From assembly GCF_009223885.1 (NCBI RefSeq), contig NZ_CP045144.1, positions 1,922,001 to 1,986,000 of the forward strand: 64,000 bases of DNA, given 5' to 3'. A program made the translations under genes and the position numbers. Below, one piece after another: positions 28,213 to 36,396 of the stretch (positions are counted from its first letter, which is position 1; every line of letters begins with the position of its first letter). The stretch comes from Ancylobacter sp. TS-1 (GTDB lineage: Bacteria > Pseudomonadota > Alphaproteobacteria > Rhizobiales > Xanthobacteraceae). The notes under the pieces are model-generated. The model ran no database searches and was not told the origin of the DNA. It saw only the letters and a program-made list of their open reading frames with translations.

Positions 28213-28408
28213 GAGCGAAGCCCGCCCTGCAAACCGATCCTCGGATCACGCGCGCAGCGATCGCCCGCATAGCAGCAAGAACGGCGCATATGCGCCGATC
28301 GGCGTGAAGAAGTACGGGGTCTGTCCACCCGATTCAAATCCGAACGCACGGGGAGCGGACGTCCGGCGGGCGCCATGGCAGCCGGACGGCGCATCGGGTG
28401 CCTGCCGA

Positions 28409-28564
28409 TTACGGCGGGGGAGGAGAAGGCGGCGGCACGGGCACGGGCACCGGAACAGGAACCGGAATGAAGCCCGAAACCACGACCTGGGCCACCAGCC
28501 CTGCCAGCTTGTCCCGCTTCCGTAGAAGCGGCGTCACGTAAGAACGCTTGTCAGTCACCAGCAT
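28409..28564 (-). CDS. Possible small protein with a Pro-Val-rich end
   Basis: This 51-codon open frame begins MLVTDKRSYVTPLLRKRDKL, has a short hydrophobic stretch (AGLVAQVVVSGF), and ends in alternating Pro-Val then polyproline. TGGGGGC just before the ATG could act as a ribosome-binding site, and third positions are mostly G or C. The frame is short and low-complexity, so chance cannot be excluded. It lies in the 540-bp gap between DUF6065 and prpE; nothing else is recognised there. Confidence 0.3.
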   Translation of the reverse strand: MLVTDKRSYVTPLLRKRDKLAGLVAQVVVSGFIPVPVPVPVPVPPPSPPPP

Positions 28565-28752
28565 GCCCCCAGCAATCAATCGCGAACGTTAGAAACACCC
28601 TCCGTCCCTGTCAACACGACGAACCATCCGGTCCGGAACGCGCCACCCCCTTCACCCGACGAAGGGCGTAAGCAATTGAGCGTTCTTGCCAGCGCGGGTG
28701 AGAGGCCGGAAAATTCCGGGCAACAATAATGATAGTCTGGGAGACGCCCGCC

Positions 28753-30681
28753 ATGACCGCTTCGGTCAGCCACTATGCCGAGATCCATGCTCAGTCGATC
28801 CAGGATCCGGAACGATTCTGGCGCGAGGCCGCGCGCGCGATCGACTGGTTCGAGGAACCTGCGCGCGCCTTCGATCCGGCGCACGGCATCTATGGCCGCT
28901 GGTTCCCCGGGGGCGTCACCAATGTCTGCCACAACGCGGTCGACCGCCATGTCGCCGCCGGGCGCGGCGACCAGCCGGCGATCTTCTATGACAGCCCGGT
29001 GGCGGGCGCCAAGCGCACCGTCACCTATGGCGAGCTTCAGACCGAGGTGAGCGTGCTCGCCGGCGTGCTGCGCGACCTGGGCGTCGGCAAGGGCGACCGC
29101 GTGGTCATCTACATGCCGATGATCCCGGAGGCGGTGTTCGCCATGCTCGCCTGCGCGCGCATCGGCGCCATCCATTCCGTGGTGTTCGGGGGCTTTGCGG
29201 CGGCGGAACTGGCCAGCCGCATCGAGGATGCCCAGCCGAAGGTGATGCTCTCAGCTTCCTGCGGCATCGAGCCCTCGCGCATCGTCAACTACAAGCCGCT
29301 GCTGGACCTCGCCCTCACCATGGCGAAGCACAAACCCGACGCCTGCGTGATCTTCCAGCGCCCGCAGGTGGAGGCGAAGCTCGTACCCGGCCGCGACCAC
29401 GACTGGGCGACGCTCCGGGCCGACGCCCTCGCCGCCGGCACGACGAGCGAATGCGTGCCGGTCGAGGCGACCGAGCCGCTCTACATCCTCTACACCTCGG
29501 GCACGACCGGAAAGCCCAAGGGCGTCGTGCGCGACACAGGCGGCTACATGGTGGCGCTGCGCTGGTCGATGGAAGGTCTCTACGACGTCGCCCCCGGCGA
29601 GGTGTTCTGGTCGGCATCGGACATCGGCTGGGTGGTCGGCCATTCCTACATCGTCTACGCGCCGCTGCTCGCCGGCTGCACCAGCGTACTCTACGAGGGC
29701 AAGCCGGTCGGCACGCCCGACGCCGGCGCCTTCTGGCGGGTGATCGAGGAATACAGGGTCGCGGCGCTGTTCACCGCGCCGACCGCGCTGCGCGCCATCA
29801 AGAAGGAAGACCCGGAAGGCCGGCTGATGGGCGATTATGACCGCTCATCGCTGCGCACCCTCTTCCTCGCCGGCGAGCGCGCCGATCCCGACACGGTGGA
29901 ATGGGCGCAGGACAAACTCGGCGTGCCGGTGGTCGACCACTGGTGGCAGACCGAGACCGGCTGGGCCATCGCCGGCAATCCGGTCGGCCTCGGGGCGCTG
30001 CCGATCCGCGTCGGCTCGACCGGCGTGCCGATGCCCGGCTACCAGGTCGACATTCTCGACGAGGGCGGCCACCCGGTCGGGGCCGACCGCATGGGCTCCA
30101 TCGCCATCAAGCTGCCGCTGCCGCCCGGCTGCCTGCCGACGCTATGGCAGCAGGACGAGCGCTTCCGTGAGAGCTACCTCGTCGAGTTCCCCGGCTACTA
30201 CAAGACCGCCGATGCCGGCTTCAAGGACGCCGACGGCCAGCTCTTCATCATGGGTCGCACCGACGACATCATCAATGTCGCCGGCCACCGCCTCTCCACC
30301 GGCGGTATGGAGGAAGTGCTGGCCGCCCATGCCGACGTCGCCGAATGCGCGGTCATCGGCATCCATGACGAGCTGAAGGGCGAGGTGCCCTGCGGCTTCG
30401 TCGTGCTCAAGGCGGGCGTGTCGCGCTCGCCGGCCGACATCGAGAAGGAGATCGTCGCGCTGGTGCGCGAGCGCATCGGCCCGGTGGCCGCCTTCCGCCT
30501 CGCCATCACGGTGAACCGGCTGCCCAAGACGCGCTCGGGCAAGATCCTGCGCGGCACCATGAAGAAGATCGCCGACGCGCAGAGCTGGAACATGCCGGCG
30601 ACCATCGACGATCCCGCCGTGCTGGACGAGATCGCCGCCGCGCTGCACGCGCGCGGCCTCGCCAAGGCATCGGCGGCGTAG
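28753..30681 (+). CDS. prpE: Propionyl-CoA synthetase
   Basis: This 642-residue AMP-forming acyl-CoA synthetase activates propionate, and more weakly acetate, to the CoA thioester. The ATP-binding motif YTSGTTGKPKGVV is at about residue 245. DHWWQTETGW at about 395 matches the acetyl/propionyl subgroup. The C-terminal NRLPKTRSGKILRGTMKKI contains the lysine that takes part in adenylation and is a regulatory acetylation site in relatives. ATG 28753 gives the standard N-terminus; an in-frame ATG at 28729 would add eight residues. No methylcitrate or propionyl-CoA carboxylase gene is nearby. Confidence 0.93.
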   Translation: MTASVSHYAEIHAQSIQDPERFWREAARAIDWFEEPARAFDPAHGIYGRWFPGGVTNVCHNAVDRHVAAGRGDQPAIFYDSPVAGAKRTVTYGELQTEVSVLAGVLRDLGVGKGDRVVIYMPMIPEAVFAMLACARIGAIHSVVFGGFAAAELASRIEDAQPKVMLSASCGIEPSRIVNYKPLLDLALTMAKHKPDACVIFQRPQVEAKLVPGRDHDWATLRADALAAGTTSECVPVEATEPLYILYTSGTTGKPKGVVRDTGGYMVALRWSMEGLYDVAPGEVFWSASDIGWVVGHSYIVYAPLLAGCTSVLYEGKPVGTPDAGAFWRVIEEYRVAALFTAPTALRAIKKEDPEGRLMGDYDRSSLRTLFLAGERADPDTVEWAQDKLGVPVVDHWWQTETGWAIAGNPVGLGALPIRVGSTGVPMPGYQVDILDEGGHPVGADRMGSIAIKLPLPPGCLPTLWQQDERFRESYLVEFPGYYKTADAGFKDADGQLFIMGRTDDIINVAGHRLSTGGMEEVLAAHADVAECAVIGIHDELKGEVPCGFVVLKAGVSRSPADIEKEIVALVRERIGPVAAFRLAITVNRLPKTRSGKILRGTMKKIADAQSWNMPATIDDPAVLDEIAAALHARGLAKASAA

Positions 30682-30700
30682 TCTTCGGTCCTTGAACGGA

Positions 30701-30736
30701 AAAGGCCCGGAGCGGGACGCCGCGCCGGGCCTTTTT
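30701..30736 (+). terminator. Bidirectional terminator after prpE
   Basis: The perfect 10-bp arms AAAGGCCCGG and CCGGGCCTTT are followed by more T residues on the plus strand and by TTTTCCGTT on the minus strand. It can end both prpE and the convergent trcR gene. Confidence 0.88.
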
Positions 30737-30776
30737 CATGTCTGGACGGTTCCGCGCCGCAGGGCGGCCGGAGCGC

Positions 30777-31484
30777 TCACTCCTCGTCGTCGGTCTCGCT
30801 CTTGCGCGAGCCGCCGAGCTTGGCGAACACGGTCTCGAGGTCGATCGCCTCCTCGCGCGGCTTGCGCGCGGGGGTGAAGGGCTCGGGCGCCTCGCCGGTC
30901 GACACGTCCACCGGCAGCAGCGTCGCCTCGTGCTCATGCGAGGCGGCGGTGGCCGGGCGGTCCTTGGAGGAACGCTGCACCTCGATGTCGAGGTCGATCT
31001 GCGAGCACAGGCCCAGCGTGACCGGGTCCATCGGCGTCAGGTTCTGCGCGTTCCAGTGGGTGCGCTCCTTGATCGATTCGATGGTGGTCTTGGTGGTGCC
31101 CACCAGCCGCATGATCTGGCTGTCCTTGAGCTCGGGATGGTTGCGCAGCAGCCAGAGGATCGCGTTCGGGCGATCCTGGCGCTTGGAAACCGGGGTGTAG
31201 CGCGGGCCGCGGCGGCGCTTCGGCTCCGGCAGCCGCACCTTGGATTCCAGCAGCTTCAGACGGTGGTTCGGATTCGTCTCGGCGCGCTCGATCTCCTCGC
31301 GGGCAAGCTGGCCGGTCGACACCGGGTCGAGGCCCTTGATGCCCTGCGCGACTTCGCCGTCGGCGATGCCCTTCACCTCGAGCACGTGCAGCTTACAGAA
31401 ATCCGCGATCTGGTCGAAGGTCAGCGCGGTGTTCTCGACCAGCCACACGGCAGTGGCCTTCGGCATCAGGGGTGCGTTCGCCAT
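30777..31484 (-). CDS. trcR: TrcR-type cell-cycle transcriptional regulator (DUF1013)
   Basis: This 235-residue cytoplasmic protein belongs to DUF1013, annotated in alphaproteobacteria as the cell-cycle regulator TrcR. Two helix-turn-helix-like regions are visible: [21 protein letters not shown] near the N-terminus, and [20 protein letters not shown] with [18 protein letters not shown] near residues 110-145. The C-terminus is acidic and variable. ATG 31484 ([14 protein letters not shown]) is the usual start; an upstream ATG at 31535 would add 17 residues. It is divergent from ispH. Function is by family name only. Confidence 0.85.
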   Translation of the reverse strand: MANAPLMPKATAVWLVENTALTFDQIADFCKLHVLEVKGIADGEVAQGIKGLDPVSTGQLAREEIERAETNPNHRLKLLESKVRLPEPKRRRGPRYTPVSKRQDRPNAILWLLRNHPELKDSQIMRLVGTTKTTIESIKERTHWNAQNLTPMDPVTLGLCSQIDLDIEVQRSSKDRPATAASHEHEATLLPVDVSTGEAPEPFTPARKPREEAIDLETVFAKLGGSRKSETDDEE

Positions 31485-31754
31485 GGGACGCGTCTCCATC
31501 CAGAATGGTTCATTCGGCCGCGCAAACTCCCTCACGCGCTCAACCCACCCTTCGGGGGGCAGAGCCTCGGACCGTCTCGCGATGACCGGGATGGCGGCAA
31601 TATAGGCCCTTGCTCGTCGTCCTGCAAACTCAAAGAGGCGCAGCCGCGGCGCCGTCGGGCCCTTGGCTTGACAGCGCGGGCCGCGCCACCCATGACGGGG
31701 GCGTGGCCCTTCTGGATGCGCGCCCTTCCGGGCGCGCTCCCTCAGGACTTGGCG

Positions 31755-32726
31755 ATGTCAGCAGCCGAAAAGCCTTCCCTGCGCGTTCTCCTGTGCGCCC
31801 CGCGCGGCTTCTGCGCCGGCGTCGTGCGCGCCATCGACGCGGTGGAGCGGGCGCTCGAGATCTATGGCCCGCCGGTCTATGTGCGGCACGAGATCGTACA
31901 CAACAAATACGTCGTCGAGGGGCTGAAGGCGAAGGGCGCGATCTTCGTCGAGGAACTGCACGAGGTGCCGGCCGGCAGCACCGCGCCGGTGATCTTCTCC
32001 GCCCATGGCGTGGCGAAATCCGTGCCGGAGGATGCGGCGCGGCGGCAGTTCTTCGCCATCGACGCCACCTGCCCGCTGGTCACCAAGGTGCATCGCGAGG
32101 CCACCGTCCACTACAAGAGAGGCCGCGAGGTCGTGCTCATCGGCCATGCCGGGCACCCGGAGGTGATAGGCACCATGGGCCAGCTTCCCGAGGGCGCCGT
32201 CGCACTGGTGGAAACCGCCGAGCAGGCCCGCACCTTTACCCCGCGCGATCCCGGCAACCTCGCCTTCACGACGCAGACCACCCTTTCCATCGACGACACC
32301 GCCGAGATCGTGGCGATCCTGCGCGAACGCTTTCCCTCCATGGTGGCGCCGCACAAGGAAGACATCTGCTACGCCACCACCAACCGGCAGGAAGCGGTCA
32401 AGCGCGTCGCCCCGCAGGTGGATGCGATGATCGTGGTCGGCGCGCCCAACTCCTCCAACTCGCAGCGTCTGCGCGAGGCCGCCGAGCGCGAGGGCTGCCG
32501 CCACGCCGCGCTCGTGCAGCGGGCCGGCGAGATCGACTGGAACCTGTTCGGCGCCATTTCCTCGCTCGGCGTCAGCGCCGGCGCCTCCGCCCCCGAAATC
32601 CTCGTCGAGGAGATCCTCGACGCCTTCGCCGAGCGCTACACGCTCAAGGTGGAGACGGTGCACACCGCGCATGAGGATGTGTTCTTCCCGCTGCCCCGCC
32701 AGCTCCGCCCCGACGCGGCGGAATGA
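31755..32726 (+). CDS. ispH: 4-hydroxy-3-methylbut-2-enyl diphosphate reductase
   Basis: This 323-residue iron-sulfur enzyme catalyses the last step of the MEP isoprenoid pathway, making IPP and DMAPP. The three cluster cysteines are in [13 protein letters not shown] (about residue 19), [12 protein letters not shown] (about 103) and [12 protein letters not shown] (about 204). Substrate-binding histidines lie in SAHGVAKSV and [11 protein letters not shown] 31755 is preferred; in-frame upstream starts exist. thrB and rnhA follow in the same direction, an arrangement common in alphaproteobacteria. Confidence 0.96.
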   Translation: MSAAEKPSLRVLLCAPRGFCAGVVRAIDAVERALEIYGPPVYVRHEIVHNKYVVEGLKAKGAIFVEELHEVPAGSTAPVIFSAHGVAKSVPEDAARRQFFAIDATCPLVTKVHREATVHYKRGREVVLIGHAGHPEVIGTMGQLPEGAVALVETAEQARTFTPRDPGNLAFTTQTTLSIDDTAEIVAILRERFPSMVAPHKEDICYATTNRQEAVKRVAPQVDAMIVVGAPNSSNSQRLREAAEREGCRHAALVQRAGEIDWNLFGAISSLGVSAGASAPEILVEEILDAFAERYTLKVETVHTAHEDVFFPLPRQLRPDAAE

Positions 32727-32758
32727 GGCGACACATGTATGCCGCTCCTCTTTCTTCC

Positions 32759-32823
32759 CTCATGCCCGGGCTTGACCCGGGCACCCAGTCCTTCTGGATC
32801 CCCGGATCAAGTCCGGGGATGAG
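32759..32823. repeat. Interspersed palindromic repeat, family B double copy
   Basis: Two palindromes lie in tandem: CCCGGGCTTGACCCGGG and CCCCGGATCAAGTCCGGGG, bracketed by CTCATG/GGATGAG-like ends. The core is shared with 34427-34449 and 52743-52765. It occupies the gap between ispH and thrB and could form strong RNA hairpins between the two genes. Confidence 0.75.
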
Positions 32824-32872
32824 GGTGGAGAAGATGGAGAGCGGACATCCCTTCCCAGGACGCTGCTGAACC

Positions 32873-33853
32873 ATGGCCGTCTACACCGACGTTTCGCCGG
32901 AAGAGCTCGAAGCCTTCCTTTCCACCTACGAACTCGGCCGCCTGCGCGCCTTCAAGGGCATCGCCGAGGGCGTGGAGAATTCCAACTACCTGCTGCAGAC
33001 GGAAGCCGGCAGCTTCATCCTCACCCTCTACGAGAAGCGGGTGAACCCGGCCGACCTGCCCTTCTTCGTCGCGCTGATGGAGCACCTCGCCACGCGTGGG
33101 ATCGACTGCCCGCAGCCGGTGCGCAATCGCGAGGGGATAGCGCTCGGCACGCTGGCGGGGCGCCCGGCGCTGATCGCGACCTTCCTGCTCGGCACCTCGG
33201 TGCGCCGGCCGACCGCCGCCAACTGCGCCGCGCTGGGCGCCGCGCTGGCCGGGCTGCACAAAGCCGGCGCCGACTTCACGGGCTTCAGCCGGGTGAACGC
33301 GCTCTCCGTGAAGGGCTGGCGCCCGCTCTACGATCAGGCGGCGGCGCGTGCCGACACGGTGGCGCCGGGCCTCTCGGCGCTCATCGCCGACGAGCTCTCA
33401 GTGCTGGAGGCGAACTGGCCCGCCGGCCTGCCCGCCGGCGTCATCCATGCCGATTTGTTCCCCGACAACGTGTTCTTCACCGACGGGCGGCTGTCCGGGC
33501 TGATCGACTTCTACTTCGCCTGCAACGACCAGCTCGCCTATGACGTCGCCATCTGCCTGAATGCCTGGTGCTTCGAGCCCGACGGCGCCTACAACCAGAC
33601 CAAGGGCCGCGCGCTGCTCGCCGCCTATCAGGCCGAGCGCCCGCTCGCGGCGGAGGAGATCGCCGCGCTGCCGCTGCTGGCGCGCGGGGCGGCGCTGCGC
33701 TTCCTGCTCACCCGCCTCGTCGACTGGCTGAACGTGCCGCCCGGCGCGCTGGTGCGCCCGCACGACCCGCTCGAATATCTGCGCAAGCTGCGCTTCCACC
33801 GCTCGGTGACGAGCCCGCGCGATTATGGCGTGTCCGAAAGCGTTTCGGCGTGA
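32873..33853 (+). CDS. thrB: Homoserine kinase
   Basis: This 326-residue protein is of the aminoglycoside-phosphotransferase-like fold used for homoserine kinase in alphaproteobacteria. It phosphorylates homoserine for threonine synthesis. Characteristic segments are [20 protein letters not shown] near the N-terminus, the catalytic [13 protein letters not shown] near residue 197 and the metal-binding [11 protein letters not shown] near 218. Its stop overlaps the GTG start of rnhA (GTGA), which indicates coupled translation. Confidence 0.93.
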   Translation: MAVYTDVSPEELEAFLSTYELGRLRAFKGIAEGVENSNYLLQTEAGSFILTLYEKRVNPADLPFFVALMEHLATRGIDCPQPVRNREGIALGTLAGRPALIATFLLGTSVRRPTAANCAALGAALAGLHKAGADFTGFSRVNALSVKGWRPLYDQAAARADTVAPGLSALIADELSVLEANWPAGLPAGVIHADLFPDNVFFTDGRLSGLIDFYFACNDQLAYDVAICLNAWCFEPDGAYNQTKGRALLAAYQAERPLAAEEIAALPLLARGAALRFLLTRLVDWLNVPPGALVRPHDPLEYLRKLRFHRSVTSPRDYGVSESVSA

Positions 33854-34350
33854 AGACGGCGCCGGGCACCGCGCGCGTCTTCGCCGACGACGCACCGAGC
33901 GACACGCCGAAAGGCATCGTCGCGATCTGGACCGACGGCGCCTGCTCGGGCAATCCGGGCCCCGGCGGCTGGGGCGCGATCCTGCGCTATGCCGGCGCCG
34001 AGAAGGAACTTTCCGGCGGCGATTCCCCCACCACCAACAATCGCATGGAACTGATGGCGGCGATCTCCGCCCTGGAGGCGCTCAAGCGCCCCTGCATCGT
34101 CGACCTGCACACCGACAGCGAATATCTGCGCAACGGCATCACCAAATGGATCGCCGGCTGGAAGCGCAATGGCTGGCGCACCGCCGACAAGAAGCCGGTG
34201 AAGAATGTCGACCTGTGGGAGCGGCTGGAACTGGCCATCGCCCGCCACGAGATCCGCTGGCACTGGGTGAAGGGCCATGCCGGCGACGAGATGAACGAGC
34301 GCGCCGACGAACTGGCCCGCGCCGGAATGGCGCCCTACAAGCGGGCGTGA
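33850..34350 (+). CDS. rnhA: Ribonuclease HI
   Basis: This 166-residue endonuclease cuts the RNA strand of RNA-DNA hybrids. All catalytic acids are visible: [16 protein letters not shown] (Asp, about residue 27), [14 protein letters not shown] (Glu), [11 protein letters not shown] (Asp) and [15 protein letters not shown] (His and Asp). I chose GTG 33850, which overlaps the thrB stop; no better ATG precedes the catalytic core. The N-terminal 20 residues are variable. Confidence 0.95.
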   Translation: MKTAPGTARVFADDAPSDTPKGIVAIWTDGACSGNPGPGGWGAILRYAGAEKELSGGDSPTTNNRMELMAAISALEALKRPCIVDLHTDSEYLRNGITKWIAGWKRNGWRTADKKPVKNVDLWERLELAIARHEIRWHWVKGHAGDEMNERADELARAGMAPYKRA

Positions 34351-34426
34351 GGCGCCGTGGCGGAACGCCTCGGCCGGCGCGAGACCTCCTGCCGCGACCC
34401 GGGTCGCACTACCCCCGCACAACGCT

Positions 34427-34449
34427 ATCCCCGGACCTGATCCGGGGAT
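34427..34449. repeat. Interspersed palindromic repeat, family B
   Basis: The perfect 9-bp arms ATCCCCGGA and TCCGGGGAT enclose CCTGA and are followed by TCCAC. The core matches the elements at 32759-32823 and 52743-52765. Confidence 0.7.
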
Positions 34450-34552
34450 CCACACAATCGCCGCCGCCCGCGTCCGGCCGAAAGACGCGGATGGCCGGGA
34501 CAGGCCCGGCCATGACGCGCTCTTTTCGTGGCGGGGAAAACCCGTGCCAAGA

Positions 34553-34581
34553 TTGACAAGGCCCCCTCCCCTCCGCTATCA
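34553..34581 (+). promoter_or_regulatory. Putative sigma70 promoter for rpmJ
   Basis: A perfect TTGACA at 34553-34558 is followed after 17 bp by CTATCA at 34576-34581, about 90 bp upstream of the rpmJ ATG. Spacing and position are good; the -10 hexamer is a moderate match. Confidence 0.6.
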
Positions 34582-34672
34582 GCCGGGCCTCGAATTAAAG
34601 CTGGCGGATCGGGGCGCGGCCATGGAGGCGCCGTCTCATGCGCAAGCGCTGTCGATCCGAAGGTTACGTGTC

Positions 34673-34798
34673 ATGAAGATCCGCAATTCCCTGAAGTCGC
34701 TGCTCGGCCGTCACCGTGACAACCGTCTGGTGCGTCGCAAGGGCCGCGTCTACATCATCAACAAGACCCAGAAGCGCTTCAAGGCCCGCCAGGGCTGA
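34673..34798 (+). CDS. rpmJ: 50S ribosomal protein L36, cysteine-free form
   Basis: This 41-residue large-subunit protein runs from [18 protein letters not shown] to a [10 protein letters not shown] end. It has no cysteine and so is the zinc-independent form usual in alphaproteobacteria. Position and length are normal, and it is expressed from the promoter-like element about 90 bp upstream. Confidence 0.96.
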   Translation: MKIRNSLKSLLGRHRDNRLVRRKGRVYIINKTQKRFKARQG

Positions 34799-34899
34799 GC
34801 CGCGCAGGCTGGATCTTCCGGCGCCGGCCGCGTTCACGATTTCGCGGCCTGCTGCCCTGCAACATTGAACGAGGGCGCCATCACTCCTAGACTGGAGTC

Positions 34900-35574
34900 A
34901 TGCGCGCCCTTTTTGCTGTCTTCGTCATCGCCGCCGCCTCGCTCGGTGTCCAGATCGGGGCCCCACTCCTGGGAGCGCCTTCCGGCGCCCGCGCTCAGGG
35001 GGCGGCCCTGCCCGACCGTCCCGCCGCGAAGGCCGGGCCGTCCGGCGAGGCTGCCAAGCCGCCCGGCGACGCCGCCGCTCAGGAGCCCGACCGCGGCAAG
35101 CGCCTCGATGCGCTGTTCGCCGCGCTGAAGGTGGCACCGGACAAGGAATCCGCCAAGGGTATCGCCGAGCGCATCGACATCGCGCTGACCCCCTCGGGCA
35201 GCGAGACGACCGACCTGCTGATGAGCCGCGCGGCCCTCGCCAGCGAGGCGAAGGATTTCGACCTCGCCATCCAGCTCCTCGACGGCGTGCTCGCCATTTC
35301 GCCCGATCACCTCGATGCGTGGAACAAGCGCGCCACCATCTTCTATCTCAAGCAGGACTTCTCCGACGCGCTGGTCGATCTGCGGCAGGTGGTGGCGCGC
35401 GAGCCGCGCCATTACGGCGCCTGGGCCGGCATCGCCATCATCTGCAAGGAGATCGGCGACGAGAAGCGGGCTTTGGAGGCCGTGCGCAATGCGCGCGCGA
35501 TCTACCCCCATCTCGACGAGGTCGAGGACATGGAGAAGACGCTGACGATCAGCGTCGAGGGTCGGCCTATCTGA
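34900..35574 (+). CDS. Exported TPR protein
   Basis: This 224-residue protein has a signal peptide (MRALFAVFVIAAASLG, ending near ARAQ) and a Pro/Ala-rich linker. Two to three TPR-like helical hairpins then span about residues 105-210, such as AIQLLDGVLAISPDHLDAWNKRA and DLRQVVAREPRHYGAWAGIA. It is probably a periplasmic protein-binding module; the partner is unknown. Its 3' end overlaps the convergent folA by 8 bp, at the edge of the AT-rich patch. Confidence 0.85.
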   Translation: MRALFAVFVIAAASLGVQIGAPLLGAPSGARAQGAALPDRPAAKAGPSGEAAKPPGDAAAQEPDRGKRLDALFAALKVAPDKESAKGIAERIDIALTPSGSETTDLLMSRAALASEAKDFDLAIQLLDGVLAISPDHLDAWNKRATIFYLKQDFSDALVDLRQVVAREPRHYGAWAGIAIICKEIGDEKRALEAVRNARAIYPHLDEVEDMEKTLTISVEGRPI

Positions 35575-36178
35575 CAGGCAAACGCAGCTTGATCAGATCA
35601 AACAATTCAGCCTCTGGCATCGCCTTGCCGACGACATTCAGAGCCGATCTCGTCCGTATGGGTCGCCGCTTTTTTTCAAGAATTCGGAACTCATAATCAA
35701 ATTGATCAAGCTCACTACGTTTTACAAATTCTTTATGTTTTACCGACCAATCACCTTTACCGAATTCCATATTGAAATACGAATCTCCAACGATCTCATC
35801 GTCTTGGATCTCCGTTAGATAGACCTTAGATACATAATTCTTCATCGAATTAAATATCTGCTCTCCACCAATAATAAACATTTCTTTCATGGAACGTATA
35901 TTAGATATAATATCTCCAACAAAAATTGCCGTACTTAAATCTTTACAAAAGATAAGATTATCGGCCTCAAAACTATTATTTCGAGATATAACGATACTTA
36001 CTCTATTCGGCAGCGGCTTGCCAATTGACTCGAAAGTCTTGCGTCCCATTATTATAACGCTTCCGCTGGTTATCTGGCGGAAGCGGCGTAAATCTGAGCT
36101 CAAGCGCCAAGGCAGATCATTATTGCAACCGATAACGTTATTCTTGGTGCGCGCAACGATATAAGACACCTTCGGCAT
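35567..36178 (-). CDS. folA: Dihydrofolate reductase, AT-rich and probably acquired
   Basis: This 203-residue enzyme reduces dihydrofolate with NADPH. Core motifs are NNVIGCNNDLPW, SSDLRRF (catalytic Asp), IIMGRKTFESIGKPLPNR and MFIIGGEQIFNS. The normal fold ends near FRILEKK; about 30 further residues (RRPIRTRSALNVV onward) form an unusual tail that runs over the end of the TPR gene. Bases 35821-35940 contain 34 G/C of 120, far below the neighbours. ATG 36178 is chosen; ATG 36184 is equally possible. No other folA is in the window. It is not recognisably one of the mobile dfrA resistance types, and resistance cannot be inferred. Confidence 0.9.
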   Translation of the reverse strand: MPKVSYIVARTKNNVIGCNNDLPWRLSSDLRRFRQITSGSVIIMGRKTFESIGKPLPNRVSIVISRNNSFEADNLIFCKDLSTAIFVGDIISNIRSMKEMFIIGGEQIFNSMKNYVSKVYLTEIQDDEIVGDSYFNMEFGKGDWSVKHKEFVKRSELDQFDYEFRILEKKRRPIRTRSALNVVGKAMPEAELFDLIKLRLPVR

Positions 36179-36396
36179 AATCATTCGTACATGCCTCTTG
36201 GAGTTGCGCACCCAAGGGTAACGCCGCCGCAACGAAGAAAGGGTTGGCCAAAACCTGCGTAGGTAGCCAGCACCCTTGCCGCTCGCGACGAGCCGCTCAA
36301 CGCTTCTCTGCCTTACAAGGGAACTTGTTAACATCTTCCCCTAAATCCACAGCGCAATGGAGAGGCAGAACAGGGTGAACGTTTTTCGTTGACACA

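Larger units (their letters stand above)
34351..34672. other. Intergenic region rnhA/rpmJ
   Basis: This 322-bp stretch carries a family B palindrome (34427-34449) and a good promoter for rpmJ (34553-34581). I see no gene in it. Confidence 0.5.

Noticed and set aside
28310..28350. tRNA-like T-arm (ATTCAAATC)
   Set aside because: No matching acceptor stem, D-arm or anticodon arm could be drawn around it.
28753..30681. Acetyl-CoA synthetase (Acs) for the acyl-CoA synthetase gene
   Set aside because: Overall sequence and the N-terminal YAEIHAQSIQDPERFWREAA match the PrpE subgroup better than Acs.
35567..36396. Insertion sequence or integron cassette carrying folA
   Set aside because: No transposase, integrase, terminal inverted repeat or attC-like end could be recognised at the borders of the AT-rich patch.
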